The position numbers and the translations under genes were made by a program. Under the pieces are notes generated by a model, which had not been told where the DNA came from, searched no databases, and saw nothing but the letters and a program-made list of their open reading frames with translations. From the NCBI GenBank assembly GCA_020630455.1, contig JAHDBK010000250.1, positions 1 to 6,065 of the forward strand: a DNA stretch of 6,065 bases, read 5' to 3'. Positions 1 through 6,064 of this stretch are shown piece by piece; within the stretch, counting starts at the first letter, position 1; each line of letters begins with the position of its first letter. The DNA is from Saprospiraceae bacterium. Lineage in GTDB: Bacteria > Bacteroidota > Bacteroidia > Chitinophagales > Saprospiraceae.

Positions 1-54
1 CTGATTGGATGTATTTTGGTCTTTTTGAAATTCATTGATGAATTTTAATATCAT
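1..54 (-). CDS. Start of an unrecognised gene, cut by the left window edge
   Basis: An ATG at 54-52 opens a frame that stays open to base 1 and gives 18 residues, MILKFINEFQKDQNTSNQ. A stop codon (TAA, 57-55) lies in frame directly before this ATG, so the frame cannot start further upstream. The ATG is 20 bases after the stop of the small membrane-protein gene on the same strand, which suggests co-transcription. The visible residues are polar and soluble-looking, with no signal peptide. I do not recognise the family. With so few codons this could be chance: the opposite strand is also open in the same codon register, reading a hydrophobic tail that ends at a TAA at 46-48. Whether either is a gene depends on sequence beyond the window. 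Confidence 0.4.
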   Translation of the reverse strand, partial: MILKFINEFQKDQNTSNQ

Positions 55-74
55 TTATTTAAAATTATATTCTT

Positions 75-233
75 TTATTCTTTTTGTTTAAATAGAAAAT
101 ATAGTAAAGCATTTATCTGTATTACAGCAACCAATAAGAATATTGGATTATGGCTAGAATTCATTAAACCTACAATAATCGATATTAAAGCTAAAAAAAC
201 CAATATTCCTATAAGAGTATCTATTTTTTTCAT
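75..233 (-). CDS. Small two-helix inner-membrane protein, 52 residues, function unknown
   Basis: The protein starts MKKIDTLIGILVFLALISII. Two hydrophobic stretches are visible, at about residues 7-24 and 30-48, joined by a short polar turn (NSSHNP, 25-30). It begins with a Lys-Lys pair and ends in KQKE, so it looks like a membrane hairpin with both charged ends probably in the cytoplasm. I chose the ATG at 233-231 because it puts the Lys pair and first helix at the N-terminus. A TTG at 284-282 would add 17 residues but is a less likely start. No Shine-Dalgarno sequence is seen, as is usual in Bacteroidota. It lies 81 bases after clpB and 20 bases before the next possible start, all on one strand, so it may be read from the clpB transcript. 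I do not recognise the family. The membrane topology is inferred from composition only. Confidence 0.6.
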   Translation of the reverse strand: MKKIDTLIGILVFLALISIIVGLMNSSHNPIFLLVAVIQINALLYFLFKQKE

Positions 234-260
234 GATACAATTTTCTTTTACAAAGAAATT

Positions 261-317
261 TAAGTAAGTTATTCGACAAAACAATCATCTAAAGTCAATT
301 GTCTAACTACTTACTTA
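261..317 (-). other. Inverted repeat at the clpB stop codon, possible weak terminator or processing hairpin
   Basis: A perfect 9-base inverted repeat (TAAGTAAGT at 261-269, ACTTACTTA at 309-317) encloses a second 5-base pair set (GACAA 275-279, TTGTC 299-303). The two sets are separated by a symmetric 5 x 5 internal loop. The outer arm contains the clpB stop codon. On the minus strand the hairpin is followed by AATTTCTTTG rather than a clean U tract, so it is a poor classical terminator. It could slow transcription, protect the clpB mRNA 3' end, or limit read-through into the small membrane-protein gene. Confidence 0.4.
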
Positions 318-2933
318 TTTCTTCTTCTTTTCTTTAAAAACTAACTTTTTATCCTTATCTACATCGACAAGAACAGTATCTCCTGCTCCAAACTTACCAG
401 ATAATACTTCTTTGGCTAATTCATTGATGACTTCTTTTTGAAGGACTCTTTTCATGGGTCTAGCACCAAATTGTGGGTCATAACCTAAATCACCTAAATG
501 GTCTTTAGCTTTTTCAGTCAATTCGATTTCCATGTCTTGTTTCGCCATCATTTTCTTGACTTTTTTGAATAATAAGCCCAATATTTTCTTGATTTCATCT
601 CTGGACAATGGACGGAACATGATTTTTTCATCAATTCTATTCAAAAACTCTGGACGCAATTCATCTTTTAATAAATTGAATACTTCATCTTCAGTTTCTT
701 TAATGATTTCATCGGCTTTGTCTTTCAATTCAGCTAGGTCTTCAAAATTATCTAAAATAACCTCCGCTCCCATATTAGATGTCATGATAATAATGGTATT
801 TTTGAAGTCAGCTACCCTACCCTTATTGTCGGTCAAACGACCATCATCTAATACTTGTAATAAAATATTAAAAGTATCGGGATGAGCTTTTTCAATTTCA
901 TCTAATAAAACGATAGAATATGGTTTTCTTCTCACTGCTTCAGTCAATTGACCACCTTCATCATATCCTACATATCCTGGAGGAGCTCCCACTAGACGAC
1001 TCACAGAATGTCTCTCTTGGAATTCACTCATATCTATACGAGTTATGGCATTTTCATCATCAAAAAGAACTTCTGCGAGGGCTTTGGCTAATTCGGTTTT
1101 ACCTACCCCTGTAGGACCTAAGAAAATAAAAGAACCAATTGGTCTATTGGAATCTTGTAAACCCGCTCTACTTCTACGCACTGCATCAGATACTGCAATG
1201 ACCGCTTTTTCTTGCCCAATGAGTCTTTTACCAATTTCATCTTCTAATTTAAGTAATTTATCCTTTTCGCTTTGCATCATTTTAGCAACAGGGATGCCTG
1301 TCCATCGAGCAACTACCTCTGCTATATCATTGGCAGTTACTTGTTCATTAGTGAAACGACTTTCGGCAGCAATTTTATGTAAATCTTTTTCTGCTGCTTC
1401 TAGTATTTTTTCTTGTTCTTTTATTTTACCATAACGTATTTCAGCTACTTTCTCAAAATCACTTTCGCGTTCTAATTTATCTGCTTCTATTTCGAATTTT
1501 TCAATTTGTTCTTTAGCCGTTTGTACTCTTTCAACTAATTCTTTTTCATTTTTCCAACGAGCAGTAAGATTATCTAGATTTTCTTGCAATTTGGAAATTT
1601 GCTCATTGAGTGAATTGAGTTTTTTCTCCTGTGATTTTTCTCTTTTAATGAATTCCCTTTCAATTTCTAATTGGCGAATTTTTCTACTTAACTCATCAAT
1701 TTCGTCAGGAACTGAATCAAGTTCCAAACGTAATTTAGCCGCTGATTCATCAATTAAATCAATCGCTTTATCAGGCAATTGTCTATCAGAAATATAACGT
1801 GCAGATAATTCAGCCGCAGCGACCAATGCCTCATCTAATAATTCAATTTTATGATAAACCTCATAACGTTCTTGTAATCCTCTAAGAATAGAAATAGTAT
1901 CTTCAATGCTTGGTTCTTCTACTAATACCGTTTGAAAACGCCTAACTAATGCCTTGTCTTTTTCAAAATATTTTTGATACTCATCTAATGTTGTTGCACC
2001 AATAGTTCTGAGTTCACCTCTTGCAAGAGCAGGTTTTAAGATATTAGCAGCATCCATAGCACCGCCACCACCACCAGCACCAATCAAGGTATGTATTTCA
2101 TCAATGAACAAAATAATTTGTCCATCGCTATTGGTTACTTCCTTAATAACAGCTTTTAACCTTTCTTCAAATTCTCCTTTATATTTAGCACCTGCGATTA
2201 GAGCTGCCATGTCCAAGGTAAAAATTTGCTTACTTTTTAGGTTTTCAGGAACATCTTGATTGACAATACGCCAAGCGATTCCTTCAACTATTGCTGTTTT
2301 ACCTACACCTGCTTCACCAATAACTAGAGGATTGTTTTTCTTTCTTCTTGATAAGATATGAAGGATTCTTCTGATTTCTTCATCTCTTCCAATGATAGGG
2401 TCTAGTTTTCCTTCGGCAGCTTTAGCTGTAAGATTTACAGCATATTTATTGAGGGCATTGTATTGATTATCTGCACTTTGGTCAGTAACTCTTCTTCCCT
2501 TTCTCAATTCTTTAATGGCTGCTTCCATCTTTTTAGTTGTTGCACCCATATTTTTTAATAAGGTAGCAACATCATTTTTTTCATGTAAAACAGCCAATAA
2601 AATCAAATCAATAGAAATGAATTCATCTCCCCAATTTTTCATTATTTTTTGGGCTCTAGCCAAAACCTTATTTGAATTTTTACTTAAAAATTCTTTGGCA
2701 TTTTCACCTGATACCTTAGGCACTTTATCTGAAAGATTTTTCAATTCAGTGATTAATTGCACTGTATTGACATCACATTGTTTGAATAGAAACTCAGTGA
2801 CGTGTTCGTCTACTTCCATAATTCCTCTAACGATATGAGCCAAGCTCACTTCTTGTTGATTATTAGCTTTAGCTAATGATTGACCTTGTCTAATGGCATC
2901 TTGTGCCTTGTCTGTAAAAATATCAAATGTCAT
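315..2933 (-). CDS. clpB: ATP-dependent disaggregase ClpB (Hsp100), 872 residues, complete
   Basis: ClpB is a cytoplasmic hexameric AAA+ machine that pulls polypeptides out of aggregates together with DnaK/DnaJ/GrpE. All domains are present in order. The N-terminal Clp_N repeats span about 1-145. NBD1 has Walker A GEAGVGKT (206-213), pore loop GAKYKGE with Tyr251, Walker B with Asp278-Glu279, and the arginine pair 331-332. A long coiled-coil middle domain covers about 405-525; this domain marks ClpB and separates it from ClpA and ClpC. NBD2 has Walker A GPTGVGKT (606-613), pore Tyr654 in GYVGYDEGG, Walker B Asp678-Glu679, the NRID arginine 766 and the sensor-2 motif GARP (823-826). I see no IGF/IGL ClpP-binding loop. 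The length is close to E. coli ClpB (857); from remembered E. coli numbering the extra residues lie around 725-755. A glycine run (286-291) and a lysine-rich tail are minor local features. The start MTFDIFTDKAQDAI fits the family. No CIRCE operator is seen upstream. Confidence 0.97.
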   Translation of the reverse strand: MTFDIFTDKAQDAIRQGQSLAKANNQQEVSLAHIVRGIMEVDEHVTEFLFKQCDVNTVQLITELKNLSDKVPKVSGENAKEFLSKNSNKVLARAQKIMKNWGDEFISIDLILLAVLHEKNDVATLLKNMGATTKKMEAAIKELRKGRRVTDQSADNQYNALNKYAVNLTAKAAEGKLDPIIGRDEEIRRILHILSRRKKNNPLVIGEAGVGKTAIVEGIAWRIVNQDVPENLKSKQIFTLDMAALIAGAKYKGEFEERLKAVIKEVTNSDGQIILFIDEIHTLIGAGGGGGAMDAANILKPALARGELRTIGATTLDEYQKYFEKDKALVRRFQTVLVEEPSIEDTISILRGLQERYEVYHKIELLDEALVAAAELSARYISDRQLPDKAIDLIDESAAKLRLELDSVPDEIDELSRKIRQLEIEREFIKREKSQEKKLNSLNEQISKLQENLDNLTARWKNEKELVERVQTAKEQIEKFEIEADKLERESDFEKVAEIRYGKIKEQEKILEAAEKDLHKIAAESRFTNEQVTANDIAEVVARWTGIPVAKMMQSEKDKLLKLEDEIGKRLIGQEKAVIAVSDAVRRSRAGLQDSNRPIGSFIFLGPTGVGKTELAKALAEVLFDDENAITRIDMSEFQERHSVSRLVGAPPGYVGYDEGGQLTEAVRRKPYSIVLLDEIEKAHPDTFNILLQVLDDGRLTDNKGRVADFKNTIIIMTSNMGAEVILDNFEDLAELKDKADEIIKETEDEVFNLLKDELRPEFLNRIDEKIMFRPLSRDEIKKILGLLFKKVKKMMAKQDMEIELTEKAKDHLGDLGYDPQFGARPMKRVLQKEVINELAKEVLSGKFGAGDTVLVDVDKDKKLVFKEKKKK

Positions 2934-2935
2934 AT

Positions 2936-2954
2936 TTTAGTACTTAGTATTGAG
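2936..2954. repeat. Short motif TTTAGTACTTAGTATTGAG, copy 1
   Basis: This 19-base motif matches 16 of 19 bases with a second copy at 5811-5829. Copy 1 ends two bases before the clpB start codon in the direction of transcription. Both copies lie in the same orientation, upstream of a large minus-strand gene. It may be a dispersed intergenic repeat of this genome, or chance in AT-rich DNA. Confidence 0.35.
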
Positions 2955-3003
2955 TATATTGTATTGAGAAAAGATATTAGATTATAGACAATAGATATTA
3001 GAT
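2947..3003. repeat. Degenerate direct repeats in the clpB leader
   Basis: GTATTGAG occurs at 2947-2954 and 2961-2968, 14 bases apart. GATATTAGAT occurs at 2973-2982 and 2994-3003, 21 bases apart, with an ATTATAGACAATA spacer of similar composition between them. This looks like a decayed simple-sequence tract. If clpB is transcribed from upstream, the tract lies in its 5' untranslated region. Confidence 0.45.
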
Positions 3004-3161
3004 ATCACATACTATTTTTGTCTTGATTTTATTTTCAAAATACTACTCATTATAAATAAAAGTTTGAAGATAATTGTTCATATTGAAACTATCAAAACAT
3101 TAGCCAATTTATTTTTTAAGAAATTTTGGCAGGGGGAAGATTGATGTATCTGAAATATTGT

Positions 3162-3195
3162 CAAAATTATATTTTAAAATGTATATATATACCAA
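3162..3195 (-). promoter_or_regulatory. Possible Bacteroidota-type promoter for clpB
   Basis: On the minus strand TAATTTTG (3169-3162) matches the TAnnTTTG -7 element of Bacteroidota housekeeping promoters. A TTG at 3195-3193 lies 23 bases upstream, at the long end of the accepted spacing. It sits just after the nrdA terminator and would give a 5' leader of about 220 bases. Matches of this size occur by chance in AT-rich DNA, so this is only a candidate. Confidence 0.22.
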
Positions 3196-3199
3196 TACT

Positions 3200-3227
3200 A
3201 AAAAGGACTGTCCCTTACAGACAGCCC
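3200..3227 (-). terminator. Intrinsic terminator of nrdA
   Basis: On the minus strand GGGCTGTC (3227-3220) pairs with GACAGTCC (3212-3205). This gives an 8-bp stem with one G-T pair and a 7-base loop, followed at once by TTTTT (3204-3200). It lies 67 bases after the nrdA stop codon. Stem, loop size and U tract all fit a rho-independent terminator, so nrdA transcription probably ends here and clpB has its own promoter. Confidence 0.82.
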
Positions 3228-3294
3228 TTACAAACGAGAAATGAAATATACTATAAAGGTCTCTTACTGATAAGAAAAAGCAAGAGATTCTCAA

Positions 3295-5730
3295 TTAGCC
3301 TTGACACATAATGCAATCTGGATCATCAAGCGAACATGCATTGATTTCTTGTTTTTCGATTGCTTTCATATTTTGTACTCCTTCATTGACATTTTTGATT
3401 GGAGTACTTTCTTGAGAATAAGTTTTCACTTGTTCATTTTCTTGATTACCAAATTTATTTTGATGTTTACTGCTCAATGTAAATTTGATGGGATCAACGG
3501 CTGCTTTGGAACGCAAGTAGTACATTCCTGTTTTCAATCCTTTTTGCCAAGCATAGAAATGCATAGAAGATAATTTAGCAAAGTTTGGACTTTCCATGAA
3601 TAAGTTCATGGATTGACTTTGACAAATATAAGCTCCTCTATCAGCAGCCATATCAATGATGGCTTTCATTGATATTTCCCAAGTGGTTTTGTATAAATCT
3701 TTGATTTCTTGTGGTAGTCCTTCAATATGTTGAATAGAACCATTGGAAGCCATTAATGCCTCTCTCATTTCTTCATTCCAATATCCTAGGCGAATCAAAT
3801 CATTTAATAAATGTTTATTCACTATAATATACTCACCAGAAAGTGTTCTTCTAGTGTAAATATTACTGGTATAAGGTTCGAAACACTCGTTATTACCTAG
3901 GATTTGAGAAGTAGAAGCGGTTGGCATAGGAGCCACTAATAATGAATTGCGAACTCCATATTTCATAATGTCTTTTCTCAAAGCTTCCCAATCCCAACGG
4001 TCAGATGGTTGAACACCCCACATATCAAATTGGAATTCTCCTTTACTGATTGGAGAACCTTCGAAGGTAGAGTAAGCACCATCTCTTTTTGCAATTTCAC
4101 AAGATTCAGTCAAAGCAGCAAAATAGATAGTTTCGAAAATATCTTTATTCAATTGCTTGGCTTCTTTGCTCTCGAAAGGATAACGCATCAATAAGAAAGC
4201 ATCCGCTAAACCTTGAACTCCTAAACCAATTGGACGATGTCTCTTATTAGAATTTTCTGCTTCGGGAATTGGATAATAATTGATATCAATTACTTTATTT
4301 AAATTTCGAGTTACAACACGAGTAATATCGTATAATTTATCAAAATTATAGTCACCAACTCCATTGACATATTTCGATAAAGCAAGTGATGCTAAATTAC
4401 ACACGGCTACTTCGTCTGGAGCAGTATATTCAATGATTTCAGTACAAAGATTTGAAGACCTAATGGTTCCTAAATTCTTTTGATTAGATTTTTTATTACA
4501 AGCATCTTTGTATAGCATGTATGGTGTGCCTGTCTCGATTTGAGATTCTAATATTTTAAACCAAAGCTCTTGAGCTTTAACTGTTCTTCTAGCTTTCCCT
4601 TCTTGTTCATATTTATGATATAATGCTTCAAATTCTCCGCCATAAGTATCGAATAAATTAGGAGCTTCATCCGGGTCAAATAATGACCAATCCCCATTTT
4701 CTTTAACTCTTTGCATGAATAAATCAGGAATCCACATAGCATAAAATAAATCCCTAGCTCTCATTTCTTCCTTACCATGATTTTTCTTTAAATCTAAGAA
4801 TTCGAAAATATCAGAATGCCAAGGCTCTAAATATACTGCAAATGCACCTTTACGTTTTCCACCTCCTTGATCGACATAGCGAGCAGTATCATTATATACT
4901 CTTAGCATGGGAATGATACCATTAGATGTACCGCCTGTACCTTTAATATAAGACCCTTTAGAACGGATATTGTGAATACTCAAACCGATTCCACCAGCAG
5001 ATTGAGAAATCTTGGCACAACGAGTTAGCGTTTCAAAAATCCCAGAGATACTATCATCTGTCATTGATAATAAGAAACAAGAAGATAATTGTGGTTTAGG
5101 CGTACCTGCATTGAATAAAGTAGGTGTTGCATGAATAAACCACTTTTCAGACATTAATTTATAAGTTTCAATAGCAGCGTCTATATCATTTCCATGAATT
5201 CCAATAGCGGCTCTCATTAATGTATGTTGAGGTCTTTCGACAACTTTACCATTCATTTTTAAGAGATAAGAACGTTCTAAAGTTTTGAAACCAAAGAAAT
5301 CAAAGCTATAATCTCTATCATAGATAATAGCAGAATCTAGCTTGTCTTTGTACTTCTTGATTACAGCCATTGTTTCATCACTGATTAAGCCTGCATTTTG
5401 ACCTGTTTTGGGGTCAATATAAGTATGTAAAGCTTTCATCGTTTTGAAAAAAGACTTATCTGTATTTTTATGTAAATTAGATACTGCAATTCTAGCTGCT
5501 AACAAGGCATAATCTGGGTGAATCGTAGCCATCGTTGCAGCGGTTTCGGCTGCTAAGTTATCCAATTCTGTGGTCGTAACTCCGTCGTAAAGACCTTGAA
5601 TTACTTTTTTAGATATTTCGATATGGTTTACATATCGATCATCTAGTCCATAGCATAATTTTTTGACTCTTGCGGTTATTTTATCAAAGCTTACATCTTC
5701 TCTCTTACCGCTTCTTTTAATTACTTGCAT
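3295..5730 (-). CDS. nrdA: Class I ribonucleoside-diphosphate reductase alpha subunit, eukaryote-like, 811 residues, complete
   Basis: NrdA reduces ribonucleoside diphosphates to deoxyribonucleotides in the cytoplasm, using a radical passed from the NrdB subunit. An ATP cone fills about 1-90, starting VIKRSGKRE and including Asp57, so dATP inhibition is expected. Catalytic residues are all present: Cys218 (SSCFLLS), Asn427, Cys429 and Glu431 (NLCTE), and Cys444 (VAVCNLAS). The radical-path pair Tyr737-Tyr738 (GMYYLR) is intact, and specificity loop 2 (VDQGGGKRKG, 286-295) keeps Gln288 and Arg293. The C-terminal tail carries Cys799, Cys806 and Cys809; CIMC corresponds to the redox pair CLMC of human RRM1. 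As I recall it, human RRM1 has the same residue numbers for the core residues, so the two align almost without gaps to residue 738. The start MQVIKRSGKRE fits the family; no Shine-Dalgarno sequence is seen. There is no intein or frameshift. A NrdB gene is not in view. Confidence 0.97.
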   Translation of the reverse strand: MQVIKRSGKREDVSFDKITARVKKLCYGLDDRYVNHIEISKKVIQGLYDGVTTTELDNLAAETAATMATIHPDYALLAARIAVSNLHKNTDKSFFKTMKALHTYIDPKTGQNAGLISDETMAVIKKYKDKLDSAIIYDRDYSFDFFGFKTLERSYLLKMNGKVVERPQHTLMRAAIGIHGNDIDAAIETYKLMSEKWFIHATPTLFNAGTPKPQLSSCFLLSMTDDSISGIFETLTRCAKISQSAGGIGLSIHNIRSKGSYIKGTGGTSNGIIPMLRVYNDTARYVDQGGGKRKGAFAVYLEPWHSDIFEFLDLKKNHGKEEMRARDLFYAMWIPDLFMQRVKENGDWSLFDPDEAPNLFDTYGGEFEALYHKYEQEGKARRTVKAQELWFKILESQIETGTPYMLYKDACNKKSNQKNLGTIRSSNLCTEIIEYTAPDEVAVCNLASLALSKYVNGVGDYNFDKLYDITRVVTRNLNKVIDINYYPIPEAENSNKRHRPIGLGVQGLADAFLLMRYPFESKEAKQLNKDIFETIYFAALTESCEIAKRDGAYSTFEGSPISKGEFQFDMWGVQPSDRWDWEALRKDIMKYGVRNSLLVAPMPTASTSQILGNNECFEPYTSNIYTRRTLSGEYIIVNKHLLNDLIRLGYWNEEMREALMASNGSIQHIEGLPQEIKDLYKTTWEISMKAIIDMAADRGAYICQSQSMNLFMESPNFAKLSSMHFYAWQKGLKTGMYYLRSKAAVDPIKFTLSSKHQNKFGNQENEQVKTYSQESTPIKNVNEGVQNMKAIEKQEINACSLDDPDCIMCQG

Positions 5731-5810
5731 AATTGATAAATATTTTTTAATTGTTTAATAGTTTTAAAAGGTATTATTTTGATATAAAAAATAAAGAAAA
5801 TTTATAATTA

Positions 5811-5829
5811 TTTAGTACTGCGTATTGGG
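5811..5829. repeat. Short motif TTTAGTACTGCGTATTGGG, copy 2
   Basis: This matches the motif at 2936-2954 at 16 of 19 bases: TTTAGTACT and GTATTG are identical and the differences are at three positions. It lies 81 bases upstream of the nrdA start codon and adjoins the 3' end of the structured segment at 5829-5911. It could be part of that RNA element or an independent dispersed repeat. Confidence 0.35.
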
Positions 5830-5911
5830 ACATAAAATTCAATTTGCCGAAGCAGGTATTGTCACCTAGTTCAAATCAAGGCTTATGTCTGGTAACAACA
5901 CCTTACACGGC
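5829..5911 (-). ncRNA. Candidate structured RNA or cis-regulatory leader upstream of nrdA
   Basis: Read on the minus strand, GCCG (5911-5908) pairs with CGGC (5849-5846). After a 4 x 4 internal loop, AGGTGTTGTTACC (5903-5891) pairs with GGTGACAATACCT (5866-5854) over 13 uninterrupted pairs, two of them G-T. The apical loop has 24 bases. Within it GACATAA (5889-5883) is complementary to TTATGTC (5835-5829) downstream, which would make a pseudoknot. By hand count 5821-5911 is about 42% G+C (38 of 91), against about 9% (7 of 80) in 5731-5810, which is typical of structured RNA in AT-rich genomes. It starts directly after the stop of the upstream gene and ends about 100 bases before nrdA. It could be an nrdA leader, a small RNA (for example a Bacteroidota 6S-type RNA) or a 3' end element of the upstream gene. 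I cannot assign a family. The minus strand is chosen from gene orientation only. Confidence 0.5.
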
Positions 5912-6064
5912 TTAATTTAAATTATAATTTTTAAAGCACAATTCCCATTTACTCCTAAATTCTTCTTTTGTTAATGATTTTAAACCTTTATATAATTCAT
6001 GAATAGTACTTACTTCTTTTAATTCAGAACTAGAAGAATCCAAACAATTACAATCTTCCCAAAT
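5912..6064 (-). CDS. C-terminal end of an unrecognised gene, cut by the right window edge
   Basis: From the right edge a minus-strand frame stays open for 50 codons and ends with TAA at 5914-5912. It reads from IWEDCNCLDSSSSELKEV through a charged, helix-like segment (about 18-40, with ELYKGLKSLTKEEF) to a tail rich in Lys, Asn and Tyr, ending NYNLN. Codon use looks like that of the neighbouring genes, with A/T mostly in third position. There is no ATG in the visible part, so the start lies outside the window. Two cysteines (CNC) lie near the visible beginning. The tail does not resemble the C-terminus expected of NrdB. I do not recognise a family. The gene ends where the G+C-rich structured segment begins, 181 bases before nrdA on the same strand. 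Confidence 0.6.
   Translation of the reverse strand: MWEDCNCLDSSSSELKEVSTIHELYKGLKSLTKEEFRSKWELCFKNYNLN

Larger units (their letters stand above)
2934..3294. other. 361-base intergenic region between nrdA and clpB
   Basis: I find no convincing gene here. From the nrdA side it holds the nrdA terminator (3227-3200), a low-confidence promoter candidate (3195-3162), a very AT-rich stretch with an alternating TA run (about 3182-3191), and degenerate short direct repeats next to clpB. The repeats are GTATTGAG at 2947-2954 and 2961-2968, and GATATTAGAT at 2973-2982 and 2994-3003. Open frames of 61 codons exist on both strands, but they run through the terminator and have no protein-like character. 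Confidence 0.6.

Noticed and set aside
532..2838. Several plus-strand open frames of 64-129 codons across the clpB region
   Set aside because: They lie antisense to a complete, motif-verified ClpB, are rich in Ser, Leu and Phe as antisense frames usually are, and have no recognisable domain.
3240..3292. Second hairpin just after the nrdA stop (TCTCTT / AAGAGA, 16-base loop)
   Set aside because: The stem is only six pairs with a large loop and no good U tract; the hairpin at 3200-3227 explains termination better.
2934..3294. CIRCE (HrcA) operator upstream of clpB
   Set aside because: No TTAGCACTC / GAGTGCTAA inverted repeat is present.
3109..3311. Overlapping 61-codon frames on both strands between nrdA and clpB
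   Set aside because: Both run through the nrdA terminator hairpin, have no protein-like pattern, and one runs into the nrdA 3' end.
4009..4742. Further short frames inside nrdA, on the plus strand (4009-4194) and in another minus-strand frame (4548-4742)
   Set aside because: They are embedded in the uninterrupted NrdA frame and look like shadows of it.
3295..5730. Intein or intron inside nrdA, a frequent site for such elements
   Set aside because: The 811-residue frame is continuous, of normal length, and keeps family motifs at the expected spacing.
5868..5881. GTTCAAATC on the plus strand looks like a tRNA T-loop
   Set aside because: There is no matching 5-bp T stem, acceptor stem or anticodon arm; the bases are in the apical loop of the strong hairpin instead.
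5829..5911. Cobalamin riboswitch, which often controls reductase genes
   Set aside because: The conserved GCCACTG core and B12-box pattern are not visible on the minus strand, and class I reductase does not use cobalamin.
5731..5911. NrdR boxes upstream of nrdA
   Set aside because: No pair of palindromic sites resembling the NrdR consensus could be found by eye.
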